Below are positions 10,801-16,750 of a stretch of 21,108 bases of DNA, in pieces. This DNA is from Christensenella sp. UBA6420. Lineage in GTDB: Bacteria > Bacillota > Clostridia > Christensenellales > DTU072. The translations under genes were made by a program, and so were the position numbers. Position 1 is the stretch's first letter. Each line of letters begins with the position of its first letter. Below the pieces are notes generated by a model that saw nothing but the letters and a program-made list of their open reading frames with translations, made no database searches and was not told the DNA's origin. Location: contig DJPE01000038.1 in assembly GCA_002439705.1 (NCBI GenBank), positions 297 to 21,404 on the forward strand, in the 5' to 3' direction.

Positions 10801-13800
10801 CACCAAATCGACTTCGTATAAATTCCTGTCGAAAGTGACTTCTATAAGTTCTATATCGGCGGTAAGTCCGTCGCTCGTTTCCGTAAAGCGGTTAAACCAT
10901 ATAGTGCCGCCCGATATAGTCACGTCGGACAGAGCCGCGTCGCCGGGAACGTGTATAATTTCCTTGACAGAACTGTCGTAAGCCGACTTATATAGCATAC
11001 GGATTTGTTTAAGATAATATCCGTTGGCGACCGACGGGGTCACGGTGAAAGCGAAGTTTCCGCCGTGTTCTATTCCGTAATAACGGTTTCCGTCGGCAAT
11101 AAACGACGACGATACCGTTCCGCAGAAAACGTCGGAAGAAAAGTTCTTCGACACGTTGTTTATCGAGTAAGTAAAGCCGTATTTGTTGATTTCGTATTCG
11201 ACTTTGACGTTTATTCTGCCCGTCGCGCCGACCCGTTTGTTTTCGATGAGTTCGCCTTTATAAACGTATGTAGCCGACTTATGCGCGTTCTCGTCGCTCG
11301 TAGCAAACTGTAATTCTACCTTTACGTCGTTAATATACAACGCAGAAACGTGATACCCGGTATCCGCGCTCATATTTACGGAAACGAACCAGCCGTGCGG
11401 GACGTATTCCGACTTCGAACCGTCGGTTATTCCCGATACTTCGGTAGCCGAGTCGCCGTTTTCGTCGTTTTTCGACACGCTTAACGTGGTAGAACCGTTC
11501 ACGCTGCTCGCGTCTACCGTCATCTTATAGGTGTTGCGGGCGAACACTACCCTTACGTCCATATCGCGTTCGGGCATATAGGAAAGAGTACCGCTTACGT
11601 ATCTTCCCGTAGAACCGTCTGTCGTCAGAGAACTCCAATATGAAGAGCGGAAAGAAATTTCTTCGCCGTTTATATACACGGTCTTGACGTAACAATATTG
11701 ATTAGCCGCCACGTCGATAAGTTCTTCCGAGCCGAAATATACGAACTCTTTTCCGCCCGAAACGCTTCCTTCCCCTTCGTAAGACGTGGTAAGGGAATAA
11801 CTTTCCGGAGTGGTGTTTACGGAGATCACTACTATATCGCCCGCCGCAAACGTACCCGCGGGGATAGAGAACGAGTATTCTTTAAGTCCGTTGGCAGCGG
11901 AAGTGACCGAAGCCGACAGAACTTTGTCGGAATTCTGCGTTCTTACCGTAATATCTTTTATTCTGTACCCGTAATCGGCTTTGACGAGAATTTCGTTGCT
12001 TTCGTCGAACCTTGCCGACATAAATTCCGCCGAAACGGTGGCTTCTATAAGTACGCTGCCCGCAATATCGACGGTATAATAGTTTTCCGTAGCGTCGGCT
12101 ATTTTGTCCGCGAGATAAATCTTCACGGAAAGGTTAGCCGTGACGTCGCTTTCGGTAAGGACGTATTCCGTCATATTGAAGTGGACGGTTTCTTCCCTTT
12201 CGACGCCGTTTCTGACCACTACTATTCTCGAAATGCGGTGACCGACGTCCGCTTCGTCCAATCTTATCGTAACTTTAACGGAAGAGTGATAAGCGTAATC
12301 GAGCGAAACGGAGTTGTTGAGAAGTTCTCCGTCGACGTACACGTCGCCGACTGCGGCGGAAGCGTTTTCGAAAGTAACTTTATATTTTATTTCTTCAAAG
12401 AAGAACGCTACCGTCTTGTCTTCTTCTATACCGTTTAATTCCAGCGAAAAGTCTTCGCCTTTCTTTCCCGTTTCCGCAACGGTAAAGGTTCCGCCGTTTA
12501 CCGTGTATCCGCTTACGTAATATCCCGCCGCGGGTTTAGCCGTAATGCGGGAAGAACCGTTGAACGACGCGGTGGAAGAACTTACTTCCGCTTCGCCGTC
12601 GCCGTAGCTTTCCGCAGAAACGGTATATTCTATCGGACGGAATGTCGCGCTTATATTAAAGTTCTTCGTTACGTCGATAAGTAAATCTATCGAAGTAATA
12701 CGCGTATCTCTTCTTATAGTGGTGTCGGTTACTTTCTTTTCCCCTACTTTAAGGTCGGAACAGATAGAAGAATACAAGCTCGCGTTGTCGGCTTTGCTTA
12801 CGGTGACGTAAACCGTTTCTTCGCCGGCAATTCTCTTTCTGAAAACGACCGAAGAAGCGTCCGTAATCGACTCGCAATAAACGTACTCGTCGCTTCCGTA
12901 AGTAACTTCTCCGTAAACGTAATAGTAAGAGCCGTTGATAAGCTGAATTTTCACGCCGTACTCTTCGGCGTTTATAAACCAGTTTGCAAACCTTACGTCG
13001 TTTACCGACGGAGTATAAAGGTCGCAGACCACGCCGTTTATTCTGACGGAAGAAATAACCTTCCTTACGCTGTCGTTTCCGTCGGCTTTTATTCTTAAAT
13101 ACAGTTTTTCGCCGTAGGCGTATTCCTGCAAGGAAGCCCCGTCGAATACGCTTTCGTTATTTAAGTCGAACAAGTCTGCAAGGTAAATTACGCCGCCGTC
13201 GGTCTTATCCGCCCAGACGTTATACTTTCTCGTGTTGTATTTTATTTCTACCGAACAGGAATTTTTAAGTCCGGGTAAAACCAAAGTGTATTCCAGCGTA
13301 TCGTCGCCGAAAGCGTACCCTACGCTCACTCCGTCGACTAAAACGTCTTTTATGGAATAGACGCTGTTGTTACTTACTATTTTTATATTCGCGCCCGAAT
13401 TGTAGTCTACGGTAAAGGTTTCCGTGCCGTCCTGATAGGTAGCTCCGTCGAATTCTATAAGCCCGGCGTAATATCCGTCGCCGTTGGTTACCGAAATTTC
13501 TATCTTCTTAATCTGCAAATCCACCGTAATTACGTTGTCGCTCGTAATAAACAGGTCGAATTCGGCGTTGTTCGTGCCGGGAAGATAAGACTTGGGCGAA
13601 GTGAGAATACCGTTGTATTCCCACACGGAAGATACGAGTTCGTACCCTTCGTCGGCAAGAACTTTAAGTTTGTACTTTCTGTTTTCGTAAATTACCGTTT
13701 CGCCGTTGACTTCTTCGGTGGTTTCGAGTAAATTCCCGTCGGAGTCTATCTTGCCGGGGTCGATAATAAGCTGCGCCTTGCCCGCGCCCCCTTTAAGGGA

Positions 13801-15504
13801 TACGTACAGGCGGTGGCGGATAGGTTCCCACACGGGGATAAACCTTACTATACCGTTTTCGAAATCGTCGTTTCTGTCATAAGCTCCGTCGTAAAGGAGT
13901 TTGGTTTTGTCGTCTACCGTAGCTCCGGTAAGAGCGTCTATCCACCCTACAAAAACGTAATTATCCGCGGTCGGATTAAGTTCGGGAAGTCCGCCGTTAC
14001 TGCCGCTTGCGAAAGAATTTTGATACGTTACTACCGTTTCGTGCCACAGACTGTCGTTCGTTCCCGACGGGTCGCGGAAAATAAACCTTAAAGTAAACTG
14101 TTTCCGTTTCCATTTAGCCACGAGAGTCGTGGGCTGTTCGAAAGAAACGGTTTTGTCTATAATCGTCTGCGTGACGTCGCCCGCTTCGTACCAACCTACG
14201 AATTCCATTCCGTTCACGTCGGCGGGCTTGGGCAGTCCGTCGGTGTCGGGGAAAAGGTTGTCGGTGACGTAAGATAAAGGTCTGTCGCTTCTTACGCCCG
14301 TAACTACGCATTCGACGCTGTTGTTGTCGGTCTTCTGATAGTTTACGAAAGTTACGTCAAGTTCGCTGTAAGCGAATATAGCCTGAATTTTAATCTGACT
14401 TACGTCGGCGTTCGGCGTAAAGCTCAATTGATAGTCTTCGGCTGTGTTACCCGACTTCGTGGAAGTGAAAGTTACGGTCTGTCCCGCGATACCGACGGGG
14501 ATACTCTGAGTGCTGCCTTCGCCGTCGCGTTTTACTTCGTATTCCACTCCGTCGGTACCGGTGATTACCCAGCGGGAGAACACGCGGGAATTGTAGGGGG
14601 TGGCGACGATGGTTGCCAATTGGTCGTGGGCGTAGTAGCCTTCTTCCCTTAAATCGGTGGTTCCCATCTCGTTGCCGTATATGTCGGTAGGCACGGTGAG
14701 AATGACGTCGGTAGCCGTCTTGACGTATTCGGGGCGGATAATCATATCCCTGTCCACCGAAGTAAAATCGGACGGAACCCACGATGCGAAAGTGTATCCG
14801 TATCTTTCCATACCCTGGTCTGCTCCGTACACGGGAGCTTTCGTAGCGCCGCTGCCGAACTGAACTTTCTCTTCGCTCGCCACGGTGCCGTTGTAATAAT
14901 AGAACCTTACGGTATATTTTGCTTTTTCGAAAATCGCCGCAAAAGTTTTACTCTCGGTGACTCCCGTGTCTTTACGGGCGGCGAGCGGATAGCCGTCGTT
15001 CCACTTCACGAAGACGTAACCCGTTTCCGGCACGGCTATTACCGTGTCCGCCGAGCCGCCGTTAGGCACATACTGGACCTGTTCGCCCTGAATGCCGCCG
15101 CCGACCGAACCTTCGTATCTTACCACGCAGTCCACGTTCTTGACGTTAAAGGTGACGGTCTGTTCGAAGCCGCCGTAGGAGAGAGCTACGTTGTTACTGC
15201 CCGCTACCGACAAATCGAGTCCCTCGTAAACGGTGCCTGAAAGGGGGACGGATTCGCTCGTGCCGTCGGAGTAAGTGACTTTTACGAATATGGAAGAGGG
15301 ACTGACGTTGACGCCGATATCCCCGTTCTCGTTCTCGATACTGACTATCCGCCTTTCGACGGTAATCGTATCTTCCGTTGCGGGAAGAAAAGCAAGCAGA
15401 ACCATAACGAGAGCCACCGTCATCGCGATGACCACTCCTATGGCGATTTTATAACCGGAGCCGACAAGCACCCGTCTTTGTCCCGATTTATAAGCACCTC
15501 TCAT
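1888..15504 (-). CDS. Giant modular surface/secreted protein (4,538 aa) with InlB-type repeats and GLUG motifs
   Basis: The function is unknown; the architecture suggests an extracellular adhesin or structural envelope protein. A basic N-region (residues 1-19) and a hydrophobic segment (about 20-42, ending AFLPA) form a signal peptide or an uncleaved anchor. An Ig-like group-3 domain follows (about 50-121, YSDGTSESVPLS). Classical InlB-type repeats (GYTFASW, GMEFVGWYE, NYVFVGW) fall in about 125-560. About 18 divergent InlB-like units fill about 565-2900. Residues about 2905-3575 are unassigned. GDGTAANPY (3581-3589) opens a GLUG region to about 4340, and the tail ends in NSSIPN. There is no LPXTG signal, no C-terminal membrane segment and no enzyme motif. 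The start is ATG at 15504 with AGGAG 10 nt upstream, a rather long spacing. The frame is open for 13.6 kb, and Cys is very scarce. It has its own promoter; no convincing terminator follows it. Confidence 0.93.
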   Translation of the reverse strand: MRGAYKSGQRRVLVGSGYKIAIGVVIAMTVALVMVLLAFLPATEDTITVERRIVSIENENGDIGVNVSPSSIFVKVTYSDGTSESVPLSGTVYEGLDLSVAGSNNVALSYGGFEQTVTFNVKNVDCVVRYEGSVGGGIQGEQVQYVPNGGSADTVIAVPETGYVFVKWNDGYPLAARKDTGVTESKTFAAIFEKAKYTVRFYYYNGTVASEEKVQFGSGATKAPVYGADQGMERYGYTFASWVPSDFTSVDRDMIIRPEYVKTATDVILTVPTDIYGNEMGTTDLREEGYYAHDQLATIVATPYNSRVFSRWVITGTDGVEYEVKRDGEGSTQSIPVGIAGQTVTFTSTKSGNTAEDYQLSFTPNADVSQIKIQAIFAYSELDVTFVNYQKTDNNSVECVVTGVRSDRPLSYVTDNLFPDTDGLPKPADVNGMEFVGWYEAGDVTQTIIDKTVSFEQPTTLVAKWKRKQFTLRFIFRDPSGTNDSLWHETVVTYQNSFASGSNGGLPELNPTADNYVFVGWIDALTGATVDDKTKLLYDGAYDRNDDFENGIVRFIPVWEPIRHRLYVSLKGGAGKAQLIIDPGKIDSDGNLLETTEEVNGETVIYENRKYKLKVLADEGYELVSSVWEYNGILTSPKSYLPGTNNAEFDLFITSDNVITVDLQIKKIEISVTNGDGYYAGLIEFDGATYQDGTETFTVDYNSGANIKIVSNNSVYSIKDVLVDGVSVGYAFGDDTLEYTLVLPGLKNSCSVEIKYNTRKYNVWADKTDGGVIYLADLFDLNNESVFDGASLQEYAYGEKLYLRIKADGNDSVRKVISSVRINGVVCDLYTPSVNDVRFANWFINAEEYGVKIQLINGSYYYVYGEVTYGSDEYVYCESITDASSVVFRKRIAGEETVYVTVSKADNASLYSSICSDLKVGEKKVTDTTIRRDTRITSIDLLIDVTKNFNISATFRPIEYTVSAESYGDGEAEVSSSTASFNGSSRITAKPAAGYYVSGYTVNGGTFTVAETGKKGEDFSLELNGIEEDKTVAFFFEEIKYKVTFENASAAVGDVYVDGELLNNSVSLDYAYHSSVKVTIRLDEADVGHRISRIVVVRNGVEREETVHFNMTEYVLTESDVTANLSVKIYLADKIADATENYYTVDIAGSVLIEATVSAEFMSARFDESNEILVKADYGYRIKDITVRTQNSDKVLSASVTSAANGLKEYSFSIPAGTFAAGDIVVISVNTTPESYSLTTSYEGEGSVSGGKEFVYFGSEELIDVAANQYCYVKTVYINGEEISFRSSYWSSLTTDGSTGRYVSGTLSYMPERDMDVRVVFARNTYKMTVDASSVNGSTTLSVSKNDENGDSATEVSGITDGSKSEYVPHGWFVSVNMSADTGYHVSALYINDVKVELQFATSDENAHKSATYVYKGELIENKRVGATGRINVKVEYEINKYGFTYSINNVSKNFSSDVFCGTVSSSFIADGNRYYGIEHGGNFAFTVTPSVANGYYLKQIRMLYKSAYDSSVKEIIHVPGDAALSDVTISGGTIWFNRFTETSDGLTADIELIEVTFDRNLYEVDLVQSSAAYTGEMDIVFSHGNADVYYIVIPDADGNKYFYRDGTFFTYENGDYADTGIKLVNRAGNYVYTDGSKDYVMLIEHGLRYSVYVTPGIGYERVEFTLNGEDALTRVNDNRYSTNVDRNLTIATRFRVLTYDVNFGITVHDKDRTGKISASEIADYAEIYIRVISGDIYYLDYNPVTGRDEWFGLEYGKEGVTISAADGVGYKLGYGARIQFIMVPKFDTKGYELSSFVLEDTDITDRVKVIRTAVPSTTEEIEVLCYGGADTDAGYLVVSDLEARSVFDITRYNIYAEVVYADGVVGETINYLREESGLTIAWGDYAEVRVNIGDGFILKNIRVNRGGKENDVNLIDSADNDAYDEQMYYNKRNVNTNEYRDVLRVRKVKTDVYLTATVERNEYEVRFKINDKNKLYEIKTVFNEQHAGYPVSSDSSNGSVGMWEENVGAASYYVIKAWHYDELTVTVSPKNGYAILPVSDGIRADYKAIVRAVRYNEDTKEWEYMRDNAGNLIYTELNFGALDGDIRQFTFHSATSPVAATYIASSVEIEINIDVKTYETSTSIGYIDAVGKDNKNNTTVVWNVFDGKTDANPSATAGLTVNNSTLSKVVNHHGKIRYEFTAQEGYRLNGITVNGISYRNLETAGRYYSDSEGERVTFSSENYEYTIVRRLDEERKWVYYYSISFNIDDALIKGAYNVPQTAIEVYIEIAPIKYEIKTYINGVYYENALHGTMNGSSDGKTVTVYSPATVEHFNTFSVSLTLFEGYTIDSLAVKTGKTDDDVSDLDATEYSVNTPNSNKIFSASYTFMSNVNLLNGRQTIYLFYTTKIVSYKVKADAYAYSKNDGVIKKDELGQITEDSAGYIDYDTAIGKVSAYVTTGGDRKELVNGASYEYFSEVMIEAYANDGYVMYEMAEIVDGAEVAVRNGVRKITYYSEESGGRTKYVIRYTVDGYGDRQFKIIFKQKTTVTVNVLNPYKYTQGTAIGAIDYYSYVSLTAKQNGVDVPNGNANGNEVCDKYVYEVLVGNYVSLIYKDLYIKSGQSSYEFCTYSADTDKYTPVSLSVNPSYPDGQGKIIDGETELYLINNVYSRITFEKETFGATDGASGGTVYFNGSGAEPTDGKLYTSATTINSIVTITVRPDENYVFSNLYVRQRDVAKSRAEGRIVYKEGSDEWLIYDDGFGSKDSNGFIISSRKDVSGNTIYTVKMRGDMELRFEFYRVYEVVFGAYYSDKGTTYGDVDSADSIVKLSDVNYNDYGEAYSKESANTGKYFVQYGSSFTLTAPAAPENYVFVGWYLNDSNTYVYLDRLLPTTDYLKRQFIINSDLEGLIVDGYEAAGLTFVATYQPVINVAVINETYYYDNSHWNSWQSGFLRTEYYDFDGMKISDTVTNGIVRNSSSVAISDLTYADLAAKTGGDNGWNLAVNSGASGDKQVYSAMSLFKVLYQSITNYDLIGNNWTDGYVTFRMESLPSSVKHLGWQYYNWNTRAYEDIEYRYEDENYGIDPSTGSYTIVDNTFEEYRFKLGYLFSGEMPYAVSAGDENNRDFSRPLIVRPSLHKVVGLELTQKAYIKELGDEMNSDSDFSGVIHPTIASVTGSGVYYAIDDKTMNGEFDYGAVANIRHYDRTGENGIINYPLDEGADITMRYRFIGWRMYWEVNGIRAYRFIHLAEGDEAAGLDVELTYMFNDSPPSSDSIQIEALYILQSRQSIYSYNVAGSDYSYQDALARGHYAVNDSPDLSVRLESSAQDFETYDATTGKTGVCTLAYQSENLTSEAGSRALQYLMDVGSKYTVSLKTDERKADVTKFVENTAGSNTNTNTQGYDPSVDRFYAVYFNKNTADESKGKELNYTGGTYTVAGAFSIDVQYKSHAKLVFNNVMYGSGVTLPDSILNYLGLDVDKLTVWDTDATYGDDATADDGQIVFNLDLINLGGANLHGVFNYSLKGFTSGNGLSAMKRLAYTYRVGGNDTGARGNDSNLFNPTHESYRRYIVIDYNDGYISGGSLIFGNPAITGDDRYNVSNTGDGTAANPYRIYNVTQLRNVSLFFYANENSCNMHTKAADGSITEIKTVFKMFDNIKLQDYTNSSTASAFPGGLSEAWVPLCFSLDDGYDKGFDGIFDGGGYTLSNLAAYAGGSPDTSNPQDDNLVPAEATYRNPLAAFDYDGLQGYGIFGCVYGGTIKNLKIDDSFISFSDDRFASVGLLAAKAYEATFENVSFPETVNPTRASQIESSNGGARIYMSTWVQNMGMLVGYAKNCQIKNINVSVGNSSNIYLLSELGSDSGNAGVGLLVGYIEGSTDLASAGERTSLINGVTVTGSDPDEKYSKYVIINDYASRSMPTGGIIGSAKKGTVVSTITMTNLNMQIGGEDNGTTGYAGGVAGYSSESYFEIIEIRSANKYARTDEKNGVVIHGAQATGGAVGYADNSEISLVTLYGLFRMRGTSAGGVAGVSSGLVRDCELTAPKTSTDEGVRLMFDQSNGYNSTVSDFGGIVGLNTGTVSDCGITGGSGAAAYNAGYTNIKGAAVYVYHAGNTNHNAVDTVDQSVNESAIKNSAKNVVGRVSVGGIVGRATGRVYNSYIVYTRTTVRLDVTAGNPASYNGSDGLPLSHCLVISAGGIVGTLEGRDLVNGALADGSDFGFYDELNRFESKPEYKTRVQSCFTSNASVVVANRVWVDSYDVDKEGTQMASNSVTVAGIVGSVKKYLGEYGINSCYSLNNHFSTRMGAYGWSTNDGEEGDSQSTKYGWYYASTAMFGGKKKYTPIRTGLKMDGGIYGIVGGEYIDDEHKDSGNYGCNYCWSKGNTIEARNAVNSLADMGARDNALSTRGMDLQIGENYRSYTNEHAEGNIACPNMPYGVSMDDMRVTGMEAYGLDEFKIGSATVNVREVNVLFGAGFVGVFDASKKGGSDGRLFRTDYKTGILLVSHEINKTAAETKWSRYEASSGTYNSGATVNGLTYSQFMASYNNYKDYLVRGQGNSSIPN
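2480..4764 (-). repeat. GLUG-motif region of the giant protein
   Basis: Residues 3581 to about 4340 begin with GDGTAANPYRIYNVTQL and then FDGIFDGGGYTLSNL, the usual entry of GLUG proteins. About 12 G-x-x-G hairpin motifs follow. They include YGIFGCVYGGTIKNL, GMLVGYAKNCQIKN, GGIIGSAKKGTVVS, GGVAGVSSGLVRDC, GGIVGLNTGTVSDC, GGIVGRATGRVYNS and VAGIVGSVKK. Such repeats are predicted to stack into a beta-helix-like solenoid on exported proteins. The motif is family knowledge; the solenoid here is inferred. Confidence 0.75.
4790..6790 (-). other. Unassigned segment of the giant protein
   Basis: Residues about 2905-3570 match no family I recognise. The stretch is rich in Tyr, Asp, Asn and Ser and looks beta-rich. 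It contains one isolated InlB-like strand (RYRFIGWRMYW, near nt 5860-5890) and an Asn/Thr linker (SNTNTNTQG, near nt 5375). It joins the repeat stalk to the GLUG region. Confidence 0.5.
6805..13812 (-). repeat. Long array of divergent InlB-like beta repeats
   Basis: Residues about 565-2900 are a chain of about 18 degenerate units of roughly 100-160 residues. Each starts with a Y-x-V strand (KYNVWAD, EYTVSAE, KYKVTFE, SYSLTTS, TYKMTVD, KYEIKTY, SYKVKAD). Each then carries a G-Y-x-x-x-x-[IV]-x-[VI]-N-G hairpin (GYYVSGYTVNGG, GYRIKDITV, GYHVSALYIND, GYRLNGITVNG). The pattern fits the divergent InlB B-repeat family; the Trp of the classical repeat is mostly lost. DNA identity between units is low, so the array is old rather than recently duplicated. 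Confidence 0.7.
13825..15132 (-). repeat. Classical InlB-type (Listeria-Bacteroides) repeats, N-terminal block
   Basis: Residues about 125-560 hold several units with the hallmark aromatic-glycine-tryptophan strand: GYVFVKWNDG, GYTFASWVPSD, GMEFVGWYEAG and NYVFVGWIDA. The units end in F-A-A-I-F, V-A-K-W or I-P-V-W type strands. In Listeria InlB this fold is a small beta-grasp-like module; here it probably acts as a spacer or adhesion stalk. Confidence 0.8.
15142..15357 (-). other. Bacterial Ig-like (group 3) domain of the giant protein
   Basis: Residues about 50-121 follow the group-3 bacterial Ig-like pattern. They contain FVKVTYSDGTSESVPLSG, then DLSVAGSNNVALSYGG and a final TVTFNV strand. 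The second surface protein has a similar domain, so the two share a module family. Confidence 0.65.
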
Positions 15505-15536
15505 AAAATAGCGTCTCCTATTCGACCTTGTATTTG

Positions 15537-15561
15537 AAAAAGGGCATACTCCACCCTTTTT
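15537..15561 (-). promoter_or_regulatory. Hairpin in the 5' leader of the giant gene
   Basis: In the minus-strand transcript AAAAAGGG (15561-15554) can pair perfectly with CCCTTTTT (15544-15537) around a 9-nt loop. It begins about 10 nt after the expected transcription start and ends 17 nt before the AGGAG site. The U-rich arm is part of the stem and is not followed by more U. It could be a weak attenuator, a 5' stability hairpin or a protein-binding site. Confidence 0.45.
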
Positions 15562-15576
15562 ATTCGTCTTACGGAT

Positions 15577-15605
15577 ATTATATAATAATATAAAAAATAT
15601 TTCAA
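15577..15605 (-). promoter_or_regulatory. Promoter of the giant surface-protein gene
   Basis: TTGAAA (15605-15600) and a perfect TATAAT (15582-15577) are 17 nt apart, a near-consensus sigma-A promoter in an A/T-rich tract. The expected start is near 15570, giving a leader of about 65 nt. The -10 context TATATAATATCC also occurs at the asnS promoter. Confidence 0.8.
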
Positions 15606-15652
15606 GATAAAAAATCGAAATTTATCCCCGCGGCTTTCTCTCCGCAAAAAAC

Positions 15653-15683
15653 AAAAAACCTGCCGATTTGCGACAGATTTTTT
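15653..15683 (-). terminator. Intrinsic terminator of the ABC-GntR operon
   Basis: On the minus strand CTGTCG-CAAAT-CGGCAG forms a 6-bp stem (one G-U pair), extended by an A-run pairing with a U-run. It is followed by GTTTTTTGTTTTTTG. It lies 52 nt past the GntR stop and just upstream of the giant gene's promoter, so it separates the two transcription units. Confidence 0.8.
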
Positions 15684-15734
15684 TACTTTTTTCTTAAAAC
15701 TATACAAAAACGCATCTTCCGAAATAACGAGCCG

Positions 15735-16106
15735 CTACCTTTCGGGATAAATTTTTTCCGCGACGGAAACAAATTCCTTTTTCGTCATTCCTATATCGGC
15801 GTAGTATTTCAAGTCTTCCCGAAGCCTTTTTTCGGCTAATCTCGTCTTTTCTTTTTCGGCGTCTTCTATCCCTTTTACGAAACACCCCTTGCCCTGAACG
15901 GTATAAATATACCCGTCCTTTTCGAGTAAGTCGTAAGCAGACTTAACCGTAATTACGCTTATTTTAAGTTCGTTTGCCACGCCCCTTATAGACGGCAGAC
16001 ATGTGTCGGGAAGAATATCTCCCCTTATTATCTGCGCGGTAATCTGTTCGTACAGCTGCGTGTACGCGGGAATACCGACGGAGCTGCTTATGACTAACTT
16101 TATCAC
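15735..16106 (-). CDS. GntR family transcriptional repressor, YtrA subfamily
   Basis: A 123-residue DNA-binding regulator. The winged helix-turn-helix covers about residues 12-77: PAYTQLYEQITAQIIRGDIL, the LPSIRGVANEL recognition region, TVKSAYDLLEKDGYI, and the VQGKGCFV wing. The remaining about 45 charged residues are too short for a ligand-binding domain of the FadR, HutC or MocR type, which fits the YtrA subfamily. The start is GTG (16106-16104), overlapping the permease stop as GTGA; AAAGGTGA lies just upstream. It is the last gene of the ABC operon and probably represses its promoter at 17626-17654. The effector is unknown; related regulators often respond to cell-wall-active compounds. 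Regulator-last order is unusual, as these genes usually lead such operons. Confidence 0.9.
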   Translation of the reverse strand: MIKLVISSSVGIPAYTQLYEQITAQIIRGDILPDTCLPSIRGVANELKISVITVKSAYDLLEKDGYIYTVQGKGCFVKGIEDAEKEKTRLAEKRLREDLKYYADIGMTKKEFVSVAEKIYPER

Positions 16107-16750
16107 AAGCTCACCTTTTCGAACTTGCCCACCGAAATAAAATAAGAACCTACTATGCTCGCCGCGTAAAGTACGACGCCGACTATAAGAACCGCTATCC
16201 TTACTCCGATAAAATTACTATCAAACCCGTCCAACGCCTTATGAACCGACGGCACAAACCCTACGAGCAGCTCGGTTACGGTAACGAACACGGCGTAAGC
16301 TACGGTAGCTGTAATCATACTAAGTCCCGTCTTGCAGCCTCTGCCGAAATACATCGGGAAAAAGACGATATTAAACAACGCAAACTCCAAGAACACAAAC
16401 CCGAAGTAAGCGGCGTTGGCGTCGATTCCGACGGCGTTTTCGCCCCACAGAACGAACGAAGCCAAAAGTCCGCATATTACTCCGACGGCTATCTGCATAG
16501 CTTCTATAAACACGCCGCTTATTATCTTCGCCTTGACTATATCCCTACGCGGAATGGGCAAGCCCGCCGTGTATTCCAAATCCCTGTTTTCGGAAGCGTA
16601 ATTGAAGTTAATAAAAAGGCTAAGTAGTCCGTAACTTACTCCCACGCAATAGGGGTAATTAGGGATAAACAACAAACAGGACAAAAACGGGAAAAACCAC
16701 ACTATCGGCAAATACGATAATTTTATCTCTTTTCTTAACAGTTTAATCAT
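16103..16750 (-). CDS. ABC-2-type transporter permease
   Basis: A 215-residue integral membrane subunit working with the upstream ATPase, probably as an exporter. Six hydrophobic segments are visible at about residues 13-30, 35-50, 79-102, 113-135, 144-166 and 183-206. The cytoplasmic loop after segment 2 carries ENRDLEYTAGLPIPRRDIVK (54-73). Its LP-x-x-R-x-x-I-V core is characteristic of small permeases found with YtrA-type regulators (ABC2_membrane_5-like). The ATG at 16750 is chosen because it overlaps the ATPase reading frame by 8 nt; an extension to 16831 would place 27 Arg/Lys-rich residues, read inside the ATPase gene, ahead of a normal N-terminus. The gene overlaps the GntR start by 4 nt, indicating translational coupling. 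The substrate cannot be told from the sequence. Confidence 0.88.
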   Translation of the reverse strand: MIKLLRKEIKLSYLPIVWFFPFLSCLLFIPNYPYCVGVSYGLLSLFINFNYASENRDLEYTAGLPIPRRDIVKAKIISGVFIEAMQIAVGVICGLLASFVLWGENAVGIDANAAYFGFVFLEFALFNIVFFPMYFGRGCKTGLSMITATVAYAVFVTVTELLVGFVPSVHKALDGFDSNFIGVRIAVLIVGVVLYAASIVGSYFISVGKFEKVSL

